From Herbaspirillum autotrophicum (lineage in GTDB: Bacteria > Pseudomonadota > Gammaproteobacteria > Burkholderiales > Burkholderiaceae_D): a stretch of 64,000 nucleotides of DNA. Shown here piece after piece: positions 17,880 through 26,376 of the stretch (positions are counted from its first letter, which is position 1; each line of letters begins with the position of its first letter). The stretch spans positions 207,951 through 271,950 of the forward strand of contig NZ_LFLS01000003.1 in NCBI RefSeq assembly GCF_001189915.1, read 5' to 3'. Made by a program: the position numbers and the translations under genes. The notes under the pieces were generated by a model that saw only the letters and a list, made by a program, of their open reading frames with translations, had not been told where the DNA came from and did no database searches.

Positions 17880-18757
17880 GAAGTTTGTCTTCCGTAGAGT
17901 CCCTGAGGGCGCAACAGCAACAAGGCCAGCGTTGCCAGATAAATTACCAGACCACCGGCGGCCGGCAGGAAGTAGCGGCCCAGCGTATCGATCATGCCCA
18001 GCGTCAAGGCGGCAATCAGCGTGCCCTTGATACTGCCGAGGCCGCCGACCGAAACCACGATCAGCACCAGCACCAGATAGTTGAGCGCATAAAACGGTTC
18101 CAGCGGAAACATGTCGGCGCCGAGCGCGCCGCCGAGACCGGCGAAGCCGCAACCGATGGCGAAGGTGACGGCAAAGAATGCCTTCACGTTCATGCCGATG
18201 CACCCCGCCATCCTGGCGTTGTCCACTGCCGCGCGCAGCCTGGCACCCACTTGCGTGCGCTCCAGCGCATACCAGATCAGCGCCGCACAACAACAACTGA
18301 CGGCAATCAGGAACAAGCGATAGACCGGCAAGCCGATGGCACCGATGTGCATGGTGCCGCGTAACGAGGCCGGCACCGGAATATCCTGAATGGTGGAGCC
18401 GAACATGGCATTGGCGGTGGCGATCATGACGAAGGTCAGGCCGATGGTCATCAAGACCTGCCCCAGTTCGCTCTGCGTGTAGATCCACGAATACACGGTT
18501 CTTTCCAGCACCGCGCCGAGCAGCATGGTGCCGATCACCGCCAATGGCACGGCGGCAAAGAATGGCACCTGCCACTGCGTCACCAGCATGAAGGTCAGAT
18601 AACCGCCGACCATGGCGAAGCTGCAATGCGCCAGATTGACCACGCGCATGACACCCATGGTGATCGACATGCCGATGGATATCAGGAACAGCACCATGCC
18701 GAATGCCAGGCCGTCGAACAGCACCGACGCAAGGGAAATTGCAAAACGAGAAAGCAT
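17876..18757 (-). CDS. livH: LivH-type ABC transporter permease
   Basis: A 293-residue permease with eight or so membrane segments; FLISIGMSITMGVMRVVNLAHCSFAMVGGY near residues 25-54 is the conserved LivH motif, and VVSVGGLGSIKGTLIAAL near 225-242 is its cytoplasmic loop with the G-x-x-S-I-x-G pattern. It pairs with LivM as the transmembrane channel. It begins 60 bp after the galD stop on the same strand, so transport and catabolic genes share one transcript. Confidence 0.93.
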   Translation of the reverse strand: MLSRFAISLASVLFDGLAFGMVLFLISIGMSITMGVMRVVNLAHCSFAMVGGYLTFMLVTQWQVPFFAAVPLAVIGTMLLGAVLERTVYSWIYTQSELGQVLMTIGLTFVMIATANAMFGSTIQDIPVPASLRGTMHIGAIGLPVYRLFLIAVSCCCAALIWYALERTQVGARLRAAVDNARMAGCIGMNVKAFFAVTFAIGCGFAGLGGALGADMFPLEPFYALNYLVLVLIVVSVGGLGSIKGTLIAALTLGMIDTLGRYFLPAAGGLVIYLATLALLLLRPQGLYGRQTS

Positions 18758-18817
18758 GAAGTGTCTCTTTATTGGAATGAATTGAACATGCCTGCAACCA
18801 CGATGAAGATGACTAGT

Positions 18818-19912
18818 TCATGGCCACACCTTGTGCGGTACGTACACGGTGCCATCCATCAGCATGCGCGCCGTGCGCAGCAAACCGGAACTGAGAAACT
18901 GCATGCGGCCATCCTGCATGTGCATCTGCAATGCCACCGTGAATTCACCGCTCGGGTGTTCCACCGACAATTCGACTGTATCGCCATGCGGCATGTCGAC
19001 CATCTGCGCCGCCACCGAACCCGGCAACAGGCAGGCGCTGGCGACGCTGACCGCGCCCAATACGCCGATGGCACTGTGACAGCGATGCGGAATGAAGGTC
19101 CGGGTAGCAATGTGACCGCCATCCCGGGCCGGTGCAATCAAGGTCATTTTCGGCACCACCTTGTCGCGCACATCGCCCAGGCCCATTTTTGCGCCGGCCA
19201 GCAGCCGCACCGCTTCCAGTTTTTGCTTGAACGCCGGATCGGCATCCAGCTCTTGCGGCGTTTCCTGTCCGCTCTTGCCGAAGGCGCTGGCCAGCATGAC
19301 CACTACCGGCATGCCGTTGTCGATGCAGGTGGCGTCGATACCGTTGAATACATCCCGGGTATTGCCGGTCGGCAGCAAGGTACCGCAGGCAGAGCCGGCG
19401 GTATCGCGAAAGGCAATGCTGATCGGCGCTGACGTGCCCGGCACCCCGGAAATTTCGGCATGGCCGTCATACGCCACCACGCCGCCCGGCGTCTGCACCG
19501 TTGCGGTGGCGATGTTGCCGCTGTTGACCATGTGAATCACCACACTGGTTTGGGCGCCGCTGACAGCTACCAGACCGCGCTCAATCGCAAACGGGCCGAC
19601 CCCCGCCAGCATGTTGCCGCAATTGGGCGAGACATCGACCAGCGGTTTATCGACTGCCACTTGCGCAAACAGGAAATCGACATCGACGCCGGGCAAGACT
19701 GACTTCGAGACGATGGCGACTTTGCTGGTCAGCGTATCGGTGCCGCCCAGACCATCGATCTGGCGCGGATCGGGGGAGCCCATCACGGCCAGCAATACCG
19801 CATCACGCGTGGCGCGATCCGCCGGCAGATCGTGCGCCAGAAAGAACGGTCCGCGCGAGGTCCCGCCGCGCATGAAGGCACAGGCAATGCCGCGTTGAGA
19901 AGCTGTCGTCAT
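18818..19912 (-). CDS. galD: 4-oxalomesaconate tautomerase GalD (PrpF family)
   Basis: A 364-residue protein of the PrpF/GalD isomerase family: CAFMRGGTSRGPFFLAHDLP at the N-terminus (family motif M-R-G-G-T-S-[RK]-G), IDGLGGTDTLTSKVAIV, and VSPNCGNMLAGVGPFAIE with the conserved catalytic-type cysteine. GalD converts the keto form of 4-oxalomesaconate, the gallate ring-cleavage product, to its enol form for the hydratase. The neighbourhood (GalC and GalB directly upstream, 9-bp gap) makes GalD much more likely than the methylaconitate isomerase PrpF, which goes with prpB/prpC/acnD genes. Confidence 0.88.
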   Translation of the reverse strand: MTTASQRGIACAFMRGGTSRGPFFLAHDLPADRATRDAVLLAVMGSPDPRQIDGLGGTDTLTSKVAIVSKSVLPGVDVDFLFAQVAVDKPLVDVSPNCGNMLAGVGPFAIERGLVAVSGAQTSVVIHMVNSGNIATATVQTPGGVVAYDGHAEISGVPGTSAPISIAFRDTAGSACGTLLPTGNTRDVFNGIDATCIDNGMPVVVMLASAFGKSGQETPQELDADPAFKQKLEAVRLLAGAKMGLGDVRDKVVPKMTLIAPARDGGHIATRTFIPHRCHSAIGVLGAVSVASACLLPGSVAAQMVDMPHGDTVELSVEHPSGEFTVALQMHMQDGRMQFLSSGLLRTARMLMDGTVYVPHKVWP

Positions 19913-19921
19913 GCCTGTTCC

Positions 19922-20599
19922 TTACAGGTAGGTCAATCCGGCAGCGGCCAGCCGGGCGCGCATGTCGTAGATATCCAGACCGAGTTCGCCGGCGGCCAGC
20001 CGCAAGCGCTTCTGTTCTTCGTTGGCAGCGCGGGCGGCACAGGCCGCAAGCACCGTCGCCACCTGTTCACGCGCCACCACCGCCACGCCATCATCATCGG
20101 CTACCACCGCATCGCCGGGGTTGATCAGTTGCTCGCCGCACACCAGCGGCACATTGACCGCGCCCACGGTAGCCTTGACCGTACCCTGCGCGAACACTGC
20201 GCGCGACCACACCGGAAACTTCATTTGCCGCAAGCTGCGCACATCGCGCACGCCGGCATCGATCACCAGTCCGACCACGCCGCGCGCCTGCAAAGATGTC
20301 GCCAGCAGATCACCGAAGTAACCGTCTTCGCAATGCGAAGTCGGACTGACGATCAGCAGATCGCCCGGCTGACACAACTCGACCGCCACGTGCAGCATCC
20401 AGTTATCGCCGGGAGCGACACTGACGGTCACCGCCGAGCCGGCTATCGCGCAATCGGCAATCACCGGTCGCAGGCGCTGATGCAACAAGCCGCTGCGCCC
20501 TTGCGCTTCGTGCACCGTCGCCACGCCATACTCGGCCAGACGGGCGACCACGGCGTGATCGGCACGCGCAATGTTTCTTACCGCTACCGTGCGGGTCAT
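19922..20599 (-). CDS. galC: 4-carboxy-4-hydroxy-2-oxoadipate aldolase (GalC/LigK-type)
   Basis: A 225-residue RraA-like class II aldolase: [14 protein letters not shown] near residue 27, then [55 protein letters not shown] containing the G-x-x-G-D-L-L and D-A-G-x-R-D metal/substrate motifs of HMG/CHA aldolases. It splits 4-carboxy-4-hydroxy-2-oxoadipate to pyruvate and oxaloacetate, the last step of the gallate and protocatechuate 4,5-cleavage routes. The ATG at 20599 overlaps the galB stop (ATGA), so translation is coupled; the longer frame to 20815 lies inside galB. Confidence 0.9.
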   Translation of the reverse strand: MTRTVAVRNIARADHAVVARLAEYGVATVHEAQGRSGLLHQRLRPVIADCAIAGSAVTVSVAPGDNWMLHVAVELCQPGDLLIVSPTSHCEDGYFGDLLATSLQARGVVGLVIDAGVRDVRSLRQMKFPVWSRAVFAQGTVKATVGAVNVPLVCGEQLINPGDAVVADDDGVAVVAREQVATVLAACAARAANEEQKRLRLAAGELGLDIYDMRARLAAAGLTYL

Positions 20600-21321
20600 G
20601 AAAACTCTCCGCTGACTTGCGGAAATACACGCTGATAGGCTTCCCCGTAGCGGATGCTGCGCGACGAATTGCGCGAGGCCTGCACCCCGCGCTGCAAGGC
20701 GACACGGGTGTAGTACTCCCACAGATGTTCTTGCGCATTCATGGTTTCGAATGCGGCTTTTTTCTTTTCCCACACCGAACTGATATCCAGCAAGACATCC
20801 GGCTTCCAGTTGCATTGCTCGGGTTGATGCGGCTCGAACAAAAATACCGGCGGTGCACCGATCACGGCCTGCTCCGGGTTGTGACCATGGGCCTGGGCGA
20901 TGATGCGTGCTTCCTGCGTCACGTGTGTCGCCAGCGGATGATCGAAGTTGTAGGGATCGTGCAGGGAATGGCTCAACACGAATTCGGGTCGCAATTCGCG
21001 GAACACATCTACCAGCTTGTACAAGACTTCGTCGCTGACCCGCATCGGGTAATCGCTGATATCGAAAAATTCTATTTCGGCGCCGAGAATGCGGGCCGCT
21101 TTTTCGGCTTCTTCACGGCGCGCCGCCTTGACCTTGTCGAGCGTCATCGCCGGCTGCTTCCACATCTTGGCCGATTCGCCGCGCTCGCCGTACGACAGGC
21201 ACACGACCTTGACGCGATAACCGCGTTCGGCATACAAGGCAACCGAGCCGGCCGCGCGCCAGACAAAGTCGGCAGCGTGAGCGCTGACCACCAGCATCGA
21301 TGGTTTTTGGGTATTTTCCAT
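20596..21321 (-). CDS. galB: 4-oxalomesaconate hydratase GalB (PIG-L family)
   Basis: A 241-residue LmbE/PIG-L-fold protein. The Zn-binding N-terminal motif reads [16 protein letters not shown] (in place of the deacetylase AHPDDE), followed by [12 protein letters not shown], and the later metal ligand segment [14 protein letters not shown]. This modified motif is characteristic of GalB of Pseudomonas putida, which adds water to enol-4-oxalomesaconate. The ATG at 21321 follows AGGATAACT. First gene of the galB-galC-galD-livHMGF-snoaL operon, with motif B and a -10 element in front. Confidence 0.88.
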   Translation of the reverse strand: MENTQKPSMLVVSAHAADFVWRAAGSVALYAERGYRVKVVCLSYGERGESAKMWKQPAMTLDKVKAARREEAEKAARILGAEIEFFDISDYPMRVSDEVLYKLVDVFRELRPEFVLSHSLHDPYNFDHPLATHVTQEARIIAQAHGHNPEQAVIGAPPVFLFEPHQPEQCNWKPDVLLDISSVWEKKKAAFETMNAQEHLWEYYTRVALQRGVQASRNSSRSIRYGEAYQRVFPQVSGEFS

Positions 21322-21395
21322 AGTTATCCTGTTGATTCCGTCATTCATAAAAGGCTGTTGCAAGCAATTTCAAACGCTTGATGACATTGCGATTT

Positions 21396-21459
21396 ATTCT
21401 AGGGCAGCGCCCGCCGGTGCACGTTCGCGTTTCCATACGCTGCCATCTAATTTATTTAT
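21396..21459 (-). promoter_or_regulatory. Motif B and promoter of the galB operon
   Basis: On the minus strand ATAAATAAATTAGAT occupies 21459-21445, followed by GGCA, and TAGAAT occupies 21401-21396, 43 nt on, about 75 bp before the galB start. CTTATC (21478-21473) lies 13 nt upstream of the motif, as in motif D (14 nt). The -35 position is poor. Confidence 0.75.
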
Positions 21460-21581
21460 TGGCTGCGTTTGCGATAAGCGATTGACGGGTGCCGCTGCGC
21501 GCGTTCAGACGTGCGCGGTCCTGCCCGCAGCGGCGCTGACGGGCATGACAAATGAACGAACCAGGGGTAACGCGTAATGCA

Positions 21582-21620
21582 GATGTGTCCCCGCCGCCGG
21601 TTGCGGGCGGGGTTCACATC
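21582..21620 (-). terminator. Long hairpin after ligA
   Basis: GATGTG-T-CCCCGCC (21582-21595) pairs with GGCGGGG-TT-CACATC (21606-21620) around a 10-nt loop, 12 bp downstream of the ligA stop. There is no T-run, so it may act as RNA 3'-end stabiliser or weak terminator separating the ligBA and galB transcripts. Confidence 0.55.
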
Positions 21621-21631
21621 TTCAGCGCAGA

Positions 21632-21991
21632 CTAAGCGGACGCCGGCACGCGCCGGGTCTTGAGAAATGCTTCCAGCGTCTCGCCGCGCATGGCGGCATA
21701 AACACTGAGGTTGGACATCTTGACCACGCGCGCGAATTTTTCCAGCACGAAAAAACTGACGCCATACCTGATCAGGCCGAGCCAGTCCTGATTCTGCACC
21801 AGCGCACGTTCTTCCGGCGTCAACTGCAATTCATCGCAAGCCGCCGCCAAGTCACGCGTCACCAGTTCGCGGAACAGTGGTTCGCGATGGCGCCAGAAAA
21901 AACGATTCAGTCGCAACGCCTTTACGCTCTGACGGACATCGAACACATAGGTCCCTTCGATATCCTCGATTCCTTGCAATTGCGGATTCAT
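21632..21991 (-). CDS. ligA: Ring-cleavage dioxygenase alpha (small) subunit, LigA type
   Basis: A 119-residue helical protein matching the LigA subunit of protocatechuate 4,5-dioxygenase: GTYVFDVRQSVKALRLNRFFW near residues 13-33, EERALVQNQDWLGLIRYGVSFFVLEKFARV near 60-89, and AAMRGETLEAF. LigA caps the active site of LigB. Its ATG overlaps the ligB stop (ATGA). In known gallate dioxygenases (GalA, DesB) this domain is fused to the catalytic part; here it is separate, as in LigAB. Confidence 0.9.
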   Translation of the reverse strand: MNPQLQGIEDIEGTYVFDVRQSVKALRLNRFFWRHREPLFRELVTRDLAAACDELQLTPEERALVQNQDWLGLIRYGVSFFVLEKFARVVKMSNLSVYAAMRGETLEAFLKTRRVPASA

Positions 21992-22830
21992 GCCTCATCC
22001 TTTTCATAGATTGCCACCGCCATCGCGGTGGTGGTGGCCAGATAGACGTTTTGATGAATGCATTTGATCTTGTCATCGAGCGCGCCACGCATCGCCAGCC
22101 ACATGATGACTTCGACACTCTCGGCGCCGCCCAGGCGGACAAAATCGGCATGCCGCATCCTGGTCAGGCTGAGCGGATCGTCGACCATGCGCCGCAGGAA
22201 TTCGTCATCCCAGTCGGGATTATTGAAGCCGGTGCGTTCGCCATGAATCTGATGCGACAAACCGCCGGTACCGACCACTGCCACCTTCAAATCCTGCGGG
22301 AACGATTCGATCGCGCGCCGCACCGCCTGCCCCAGTTTGTAGCAACGGGCGGCGGTCGGCAGCGGGTATTGCAAGACATTGATTTCAATCGGCACGATGG
22401 CGCCCGGCCATTCAGGCTCATGCGGCCACATCAGCGACAACGGTGAATTGCAGCCATGATCCAGCGCCCGCTCCTGAAACAGCGTCATGTCGAACTCATC
22501 ATTGATCAGACTTTCGGCCATATGTGCCGCCAGTTCCGGATGTCCCTTGATATCCGGTAATGGCCGTTTGCCGGCACCTTCATCGGCCATCTCGAAACTG
22601 GGCGACACGCCCAGCGCAAAGGTTGGGTAACAATCGAAGAAAAAGCTGTTGGCGTGATCGTTATAGAACATCACCAGCACATCCGGCGCCTGCTCGCGCA
22701 GCCACTCGGCCACCGGCAGGTAGCCCTCGAACAGCGGCGCCCAAGCCGGATCGTTCTGGCGCTTCTTGTCATACGCCAATCCTATCGTCGGCACGTGCGA
22801 GGTACCGATACCACCAATAATTCTTGCCAT
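21988..22830 (-). CDS. ligB: Extradiol ring-cleavage dioxygenase beta (catalytic) subunit, LigB type
   Basis: A 280-residue class III extradiol dioxygenase. Fe(II) ligand regions are visible: GTSHVP with H12, FYNDHANSFF with a second His near residue 59, and GGAESVEVIMWLAM with the glutamate near 240; VVGTGGLSHQIHGERTG holds the catalytic His. LigB opens protocatechuate, and some relatives open gallate or 3-O-methylgallate, using O2. Because the cluster has GalB and GalD but lacks LigC and LigI, gallate or a methylgallate is the likelier substrate. Good ribosome binding site (AAGGATAGAG). Confidence 0.9.
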   Translation of the reverse strand: MARIIGGIGTSHVPTIGLAYDKKRQNDPAWAPLFEGYLPVAEWLREQAPDVLVMFYNDHANSFFFDCYPTFALGVSPSFEMADEGAGKRPLPDIKGHPELAAHMAESLINDEFDMTLFQERALDHGCNSPLSLMWPHEPEWPGAIVPIEINVLQYPLPTAARCYKLGQAVRRAIESFPQDLKVAVVGTGGLSHQIHGERTGFNNPDWDDEFLRRMVDDPLSLTRMRHADFVRLGGAESVEVIMWLAMRGALDDKIKCIHQNVYLATTTAMAVAIYEKDEA

Positions 22831-22902
22831 CTCTATCCTTCTGTTGCCACTGCATGAACGGGTAATACGTTGGAGTGATGCGGCATTCGGGCCACACCGT
22901 GC

Positions 22903-24021
22903 TCAATACATCTTGATCGCCACCGCTGCCGGCCCGGCCGCGGCAGCCTGCGGTTGTTCCGGCTGCTCCGCCATGGCCAGACGCAACATGATCTTGCGCA
23001 TCGCCAGACCGGGCCGGTCGGGACCGAAACTCAATTCATCCGGCGCGCCGTCGCCCTTCTCCACTTCTTCCTGAATCCAGGTCAGGGCGTCCACATCTTC
23101 CTGATAGGCCTTGAGCGAGGTTTCCGTCAGATAGGCGCTGGCGGCGGCGTCGTCCAGTCCGAAGTCGCGGCTATTGAACCACCAATAATGAATAGTGCCT
23201 TGAAATTCCGGCGTAAACAAATGCGTGATATTGACCCGGTATTCTGCCTGTGCCGGATCGGGCGCGGCCAGATCGACAATTTTGGCAAAGGCAATATGTC
23301 CGGCTGGTGAAGCAAAGCGGCTGTCGGAAAAGCGATCAACCTGACGCCCGGTCAGCTTCATCGGAATGCCATAAATCGGCGGCGGTGGTGAATCGTGCAA
23401 AGCGCGCTGAATGCGCACCACATCGCCTTCATTGAAAATTTCCAGACTGGAACGGGCATATTCCGGCGTCCCCACGGTGTCGGCATGCAGAATCGCGAAA
23501 TGGGTCTGATCAAGCAAGTTCTCATGCATCGCGACGTAATTCGATTTCATGTGAAAGTAGCCGGTGACGGTCGTCCAGTCAGCCGACTCCAGCCATGCGG
23601 TGTCAGGAATCAAGGCTGGATCAGCCTTGTCGGCTTCGCCCATCCAGACCCAGATCAGCGGCCCGCGTTCCACCGTCGGATAAGAAGCGATGCGGGCATG
23701 CGTCGGCGCATTGGCCAGCGACGGCATCGCTACGCATTGCCCTTCCGGGTTGTAGGCCATGCCGTGATAGCCGCACACCACCTGATCACCTTCCAAGCGT
23801 CCCTTGGACAACGGGAAAGAACGATGCGCACAACGGTTTTGCATGATCACTGGCGTGCCGTCGAGTTTGCGATACAGCACCACGGTTTTGCCGAGCAAGG
23901 TGCGTTCCAGCAACGTGCGCGTGACCTCGCCGGCCCGCGCTGCCACGTACCAGCAATTCATGATCAGCGGCGTCGTGTGATTGGCCATCTTCGGCTTGGC
24001 GGGGGCGGCTTTCTGCAACAT
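22903..24021 (-). CDS. Rieske non-haem iron oxygenase, alpha subunit (VanA/O-demethylase-like)
   Basis: A 372-residue protein with an N-terminal Rieske domain, C64-x-H66 (RCAHRSFPLSKG) and C83-x-x-H86 (VVCGYHGM), and a C-terminal catalytic domain whose mononuclear iron site is HENLLDQTHFAILH (D171, H174, H179). The short N-terminus, NCWYVAARAGEV opening and ring domain length match the VanA/TsaM/dicamba-type oxygenases that remove O-methyl groups as formaldehyde, or hydroxylate aromatic acids. No reductase partner gene is nearby, so electrons must come from one encoded elsewhere. It lies in the livK-Rieske-ligB-ligA operon with a good ribosome site (AAAGGAATTCCC). Confidence 0.88.
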   Translation of the reverse strand: MLQKAAPAKPKMANHTTPLIMNCWYVAARAGEVTRTLLERTLLGKTVVLYRKLDGTPVIMQNRCAHRSFPLSKGRLEGDQVVCGYHGMAYNPEGQCVAMPSLANAPTHARIASYPTVERGPLIWVWMGEADKADPALIPDTAWLESADWTTVTGYFHMKSNYVAMHENLLDQTHFAILHADTVGTPEYARSSLEIFNEGDVVRIQRALHDSPPPPIYGIPMKLTGRQVDRFSDSRFASPAGHIAFAKIVDLAAPDPAQAEYRVNITHLFTPEFQGTIHYWWFNSRDFGLDDAAASAYLTETSLKAYQEDVDALTWIQEEVEKGDGAPDELSFGPDRPGLAMRKIMLRLAMAEQPEQPQAAAAGPAAVAIKMY

Positions 24022-24093
24022 GGGAATTCCTTTTCACAAAACGGGACGGTGCCATCGGTGCCATCCCGGGAGCACGAACAATCGAACCGGCAA

Positions 24094-25275
24094 TTACTGA
24101 ATCTTGACGCCCGGGTCGCGAATCGCCGGATAAGTCTTGAACGGCTTGTTCATGTACACGCCGTCGACTTTTTCAATCCGCCGGATATAAATGTTCTGGA
24201 TCAGCTCGCGCGTTTGCGGATCGACCGACACCGGACCGCGCGGACTTTCCCAGGCATAACCCTTGATGGCCGCCATGGCCTTGTCGCCATCCTGCTTGCC
24301 GTTGGTGGCGCGAATCATTTCATAAATCATCTTCATCGCATCATAAGCGGCAATCGATGCCACATTCGGGGTCTTGTCATTGCCATACTTTTTGCGGAAG
24401 GCGCTGACGAAGGCTTGATTGGCAGGCGTCGTGCCGGCCGGCGAATAGTGCAACGCGGTCACGATGCCGGCGGCGGCATCGCCATAGGACGGCAATTCGC
24501 TTTCTTCGGTTTCGGCAGTCGCCAGCAGTTTGATGCCGGACTTGTCCAGACCGCGATCAACAAAGGCCTTGATGAACGCCACCGACAACGGACCGACCGG
24601 GGTGAACATGTAGACATAGTCCGGCGCCGCTTCCTTGATCTTTTGCATGTACGTGGAAAAATCGGAGGTGTTCAACGGAATCTTCAGTTCGCCGACAATC
24701 TCGCCCTTCTCTTCATTGAACGACTTCTTGAACGAGGTCAGCGCATCTGCGCCCGGCGCATAATCAGCCACGGCCAGCACCACCCGCTTGCCGCCCTGTT
24801 CGGCCGTCCACTTGGCCAGCGGCGTCGCCACCATCCATTGGGTATAGCCGGCGCGCAGCATATACGGCGAGCGGGCCAGAATGCCGGAGGTGCCGGCGTT
24901 GATGATGATGAACGGCACCTTGGACTGGGTAGCCACATCGGCTATCGCCAGCGCGGTCGGCGTAAATTCCAGACCGCTGACATATTGCACCTTCTCGCGC
25001 ACCACCAGTTCTTCGGCCAACTGACGCGCACGTGCCGGATTGTTGCCGCCGACATCACGGTAAATCAGCTTGATCGTGTGTTCGCCGGCGCGGCCGTTAT
25101 GCTGCGCCACATACAGTTCGGTCGCATCCTGAATCTGTTTGCCCCAGTTGCTGTAAGGACCGCTGAAGGCGGCAATCACGCCGATGCGGATTTCATCGGC
25201 CTGCACATTGGCGCTGGCAGCAAACAGCATGGCGCTGGCAGATGCCAGGGAAAGCTTGATAAATCGATGCAACAT
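24094..25275 (-). CDS. Periplasmic ligand-binding protein of the Liv-type aromatic-acid transporter
   Basis: A 393-residue protein with a signal peptide (FIKLSLASASAMLFAASANVQA then DEIRIGVIAAFSGPYSNWG) and the type I periplasmic-binding fold of LivK-like proteins: IIINAGTSGILARSPYMLRAGYTQW and NVASIAAYDAMKMIYEMI. It would deliver the substrate to LivHMGF encoded in the next operon. Members of this subgroup often bind aromatic carboxylates such as benzoate derivatives; the tryptophan/tyrosine-rich pocket is not resolvable by eye. First gene of its operon, preceded by motif C. Confidence 0.88.
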   Translation of the reverse strand: MLHRFIKLSLASASAMLFAASANVQADEIRIGVIAAFSGPYSNWGKQIQDATELYVAQHNGRAGEHTIKLIYRDVGGNNPARARQLAEELVVREKVQYVSGLEFTPTALAIADVATQSKVPFIIINAGTSGILARSPYMLRAGYTQWMVATPLAKWTAEQGGKRVVLAVADYAPGADALTSFKKSFNEEKGEIVGELKIPLNTSDFSTYMQKIKEAAPDYVYMFTPVGPLSVAFIKAFVDRGLDKSGIKLLATAETEESELPSYGDAAAGIVTALHYSPAGTTPANQAFVSAFRKKYGNDKTPNVASIAAYDAMKMIYEMIRATNGKQDGDKAMAAIKGYAWESPRGPVSVDPQTRELIQNIYIRRIEKVDGVYMNKPFKTYPAIRDPGVKIQ

Positions 25276-25356
25276 TGTTGGTCTCCTGTTGTATGAATTT
25301 TCCGGCCGGGGCTGACGGCAAAAAATTTGCTGTCACCTGCCTTTTCTTGTGTCTGC

Positions 25357-25421
25357 ATTATCGGCACGGCACCCATCTCGCTGTATACATTTAGCCTTTG
25401 AGTGCCATCGAATTTGTTTAT
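25357..25421 (-). promoter_or_regulatory. Motif C and promoter of the binding-protein/Rieske/ligBA operon
   Basis: On the minus strand ATAAACAAATTCGAT occupies 25421-25407, followed by GGCA, and GATAAT occupies 25362-25357, 44 nt on, about 80 bp before the gene start. The -35 position (TACAGC) is poor. Confidence 0.75.
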
Positions 25422-25678
25422 CGATTTTTCCTTCAAGACTGGCAATGCCTTTAGGAATCCGGGACAGAGAAAATTAAATCCCTTTTAAAATCAATCAACT
25501 AAAAACAAATCCTGCTCATCCGGCGCGCCGACAATCTTCCTCCACGATGTGCAACTGACTGATTGCAACGCTGCCACGGGGTGGACACGCCGGCACCCTT
25601 TCGCTACATTTCACTGCACTTGCAACGCCCCTGTCGCCGGGCAGCCCGGCCCTGTCATTTACTGAAAGCGTGATTCCG

Positions 25679-26374
25679 ATGAAAACCATTTATCTGCTGT
25701 GCGGCCTGTTGTGTGACGACATCGTATGGCGCCGGCAAGCCGAGGCACTGCGCCAGCGCGGTGATTGCGAGGTGCACATTGTCAGTTTTCAGGATGAGGA
25801 TTCGATCAGCGCCATGGCGGCAAAAGTATTGCGCGATGCGCCGGCAGAATTTTTGCTGGCCGGCCATTCGATGGGAGGACGGGTGGCACTCGAAGTGTAT
25901 CGTCAGGCCGCGCCACGCATCAGCCGGCTGGCCTTGCTCGATACCGGTTATGAAGCGGCGGTTGCCGGTGAACCGCAAAAGCGGGCGGTGCTGGTGAATC
26001 AGGCACAGGAACAAGGCATTGATGCGATTGCCGCCACCTGGGCCTTGCCGATGCTGGCGCCGGCGCATCGGCATCAGCCACAACTGGTACAGGAAATGCT
26101 GCAAATGGTGGGCCGCATGTCACCGCAGATTTATGCCGGCCAGACCCGCGCCTTGCTGGGGCGGCCGGACGCCACCCCGGTGCTGGCCACGATTACCTGC
26201 CCGACCCTGATTCTGTGCGGCGCCGACGATGGCTGGAGTCCGCCGGAACGGCATGCACGCATGGCAGAGTTGGTAAAGGGCAGCAACTTGCTGGTGATTC
26301 CCGCCTGCGGCCACATGTCGACCATGGAACAAAGCGACGCCGTCAGTCAGGCCCTGCTGGACTGGGCCGCCTGA
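25679..26374 (+). CDS. Alpha/beta-fold hydrolase
   Basis: A 231-residue alpha/beta hydrolase: oxyanion region LLCGLLCDD near residue 7, nucleophile elbow GHSMGG with S64, acid in ILCGADDGWSP (about residue 180), and the histidine in PACGHMSTMEQ (about residue 209). Most likely an esterase, perhaps freeing an aromatic acid from an ester for the neighbouring pathway, but this is inference from position only. ATG at 25679 is preferred to a GTG three codons earlier. It diverges from the binding-protein gene and runs head-on into the LysR gene, ending 2 bp from it. Confidence 0.85.
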   Translation: MKTIYLLCGLLCDDIVWRRQAEALRQRGDCEVHIVSFQDEDSISAMAAKVLRDAPAEFLLAGHSMGGRVALEVYRQAAPRISRLALLDTGYEAAVAGEPQKRAVLVNQAQEQGIDAIAATWALPMLAPAHRHQPQLVQEMLQMVGRMSPQIYAGQTRALLGRPDATPVLATITCPTLILCGADDGWSPPERHARMAELVKGSNLLVIPACGHMSTMEQSDAVSQALLDWAA

Positions 26375-26376
26375 GA

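Noticed and set aside
16875..18797. A single stop-free frame of about 640 codons covering livM and livH on the minus strand
   Set aside because: Only the downstream part (from the ATG at 17879) is the LivM protein; the upstream part is livH read in the wrong frame. The ATGA overlap shows two separate genes.
23395..25296. A 633-codon plus-strand frame opposite the Rieske and binding-protein genes
   Set aside because: It is the antisense of two well-recognised genes and is His/Arg/Gln-rich as expected for a shadow frame.
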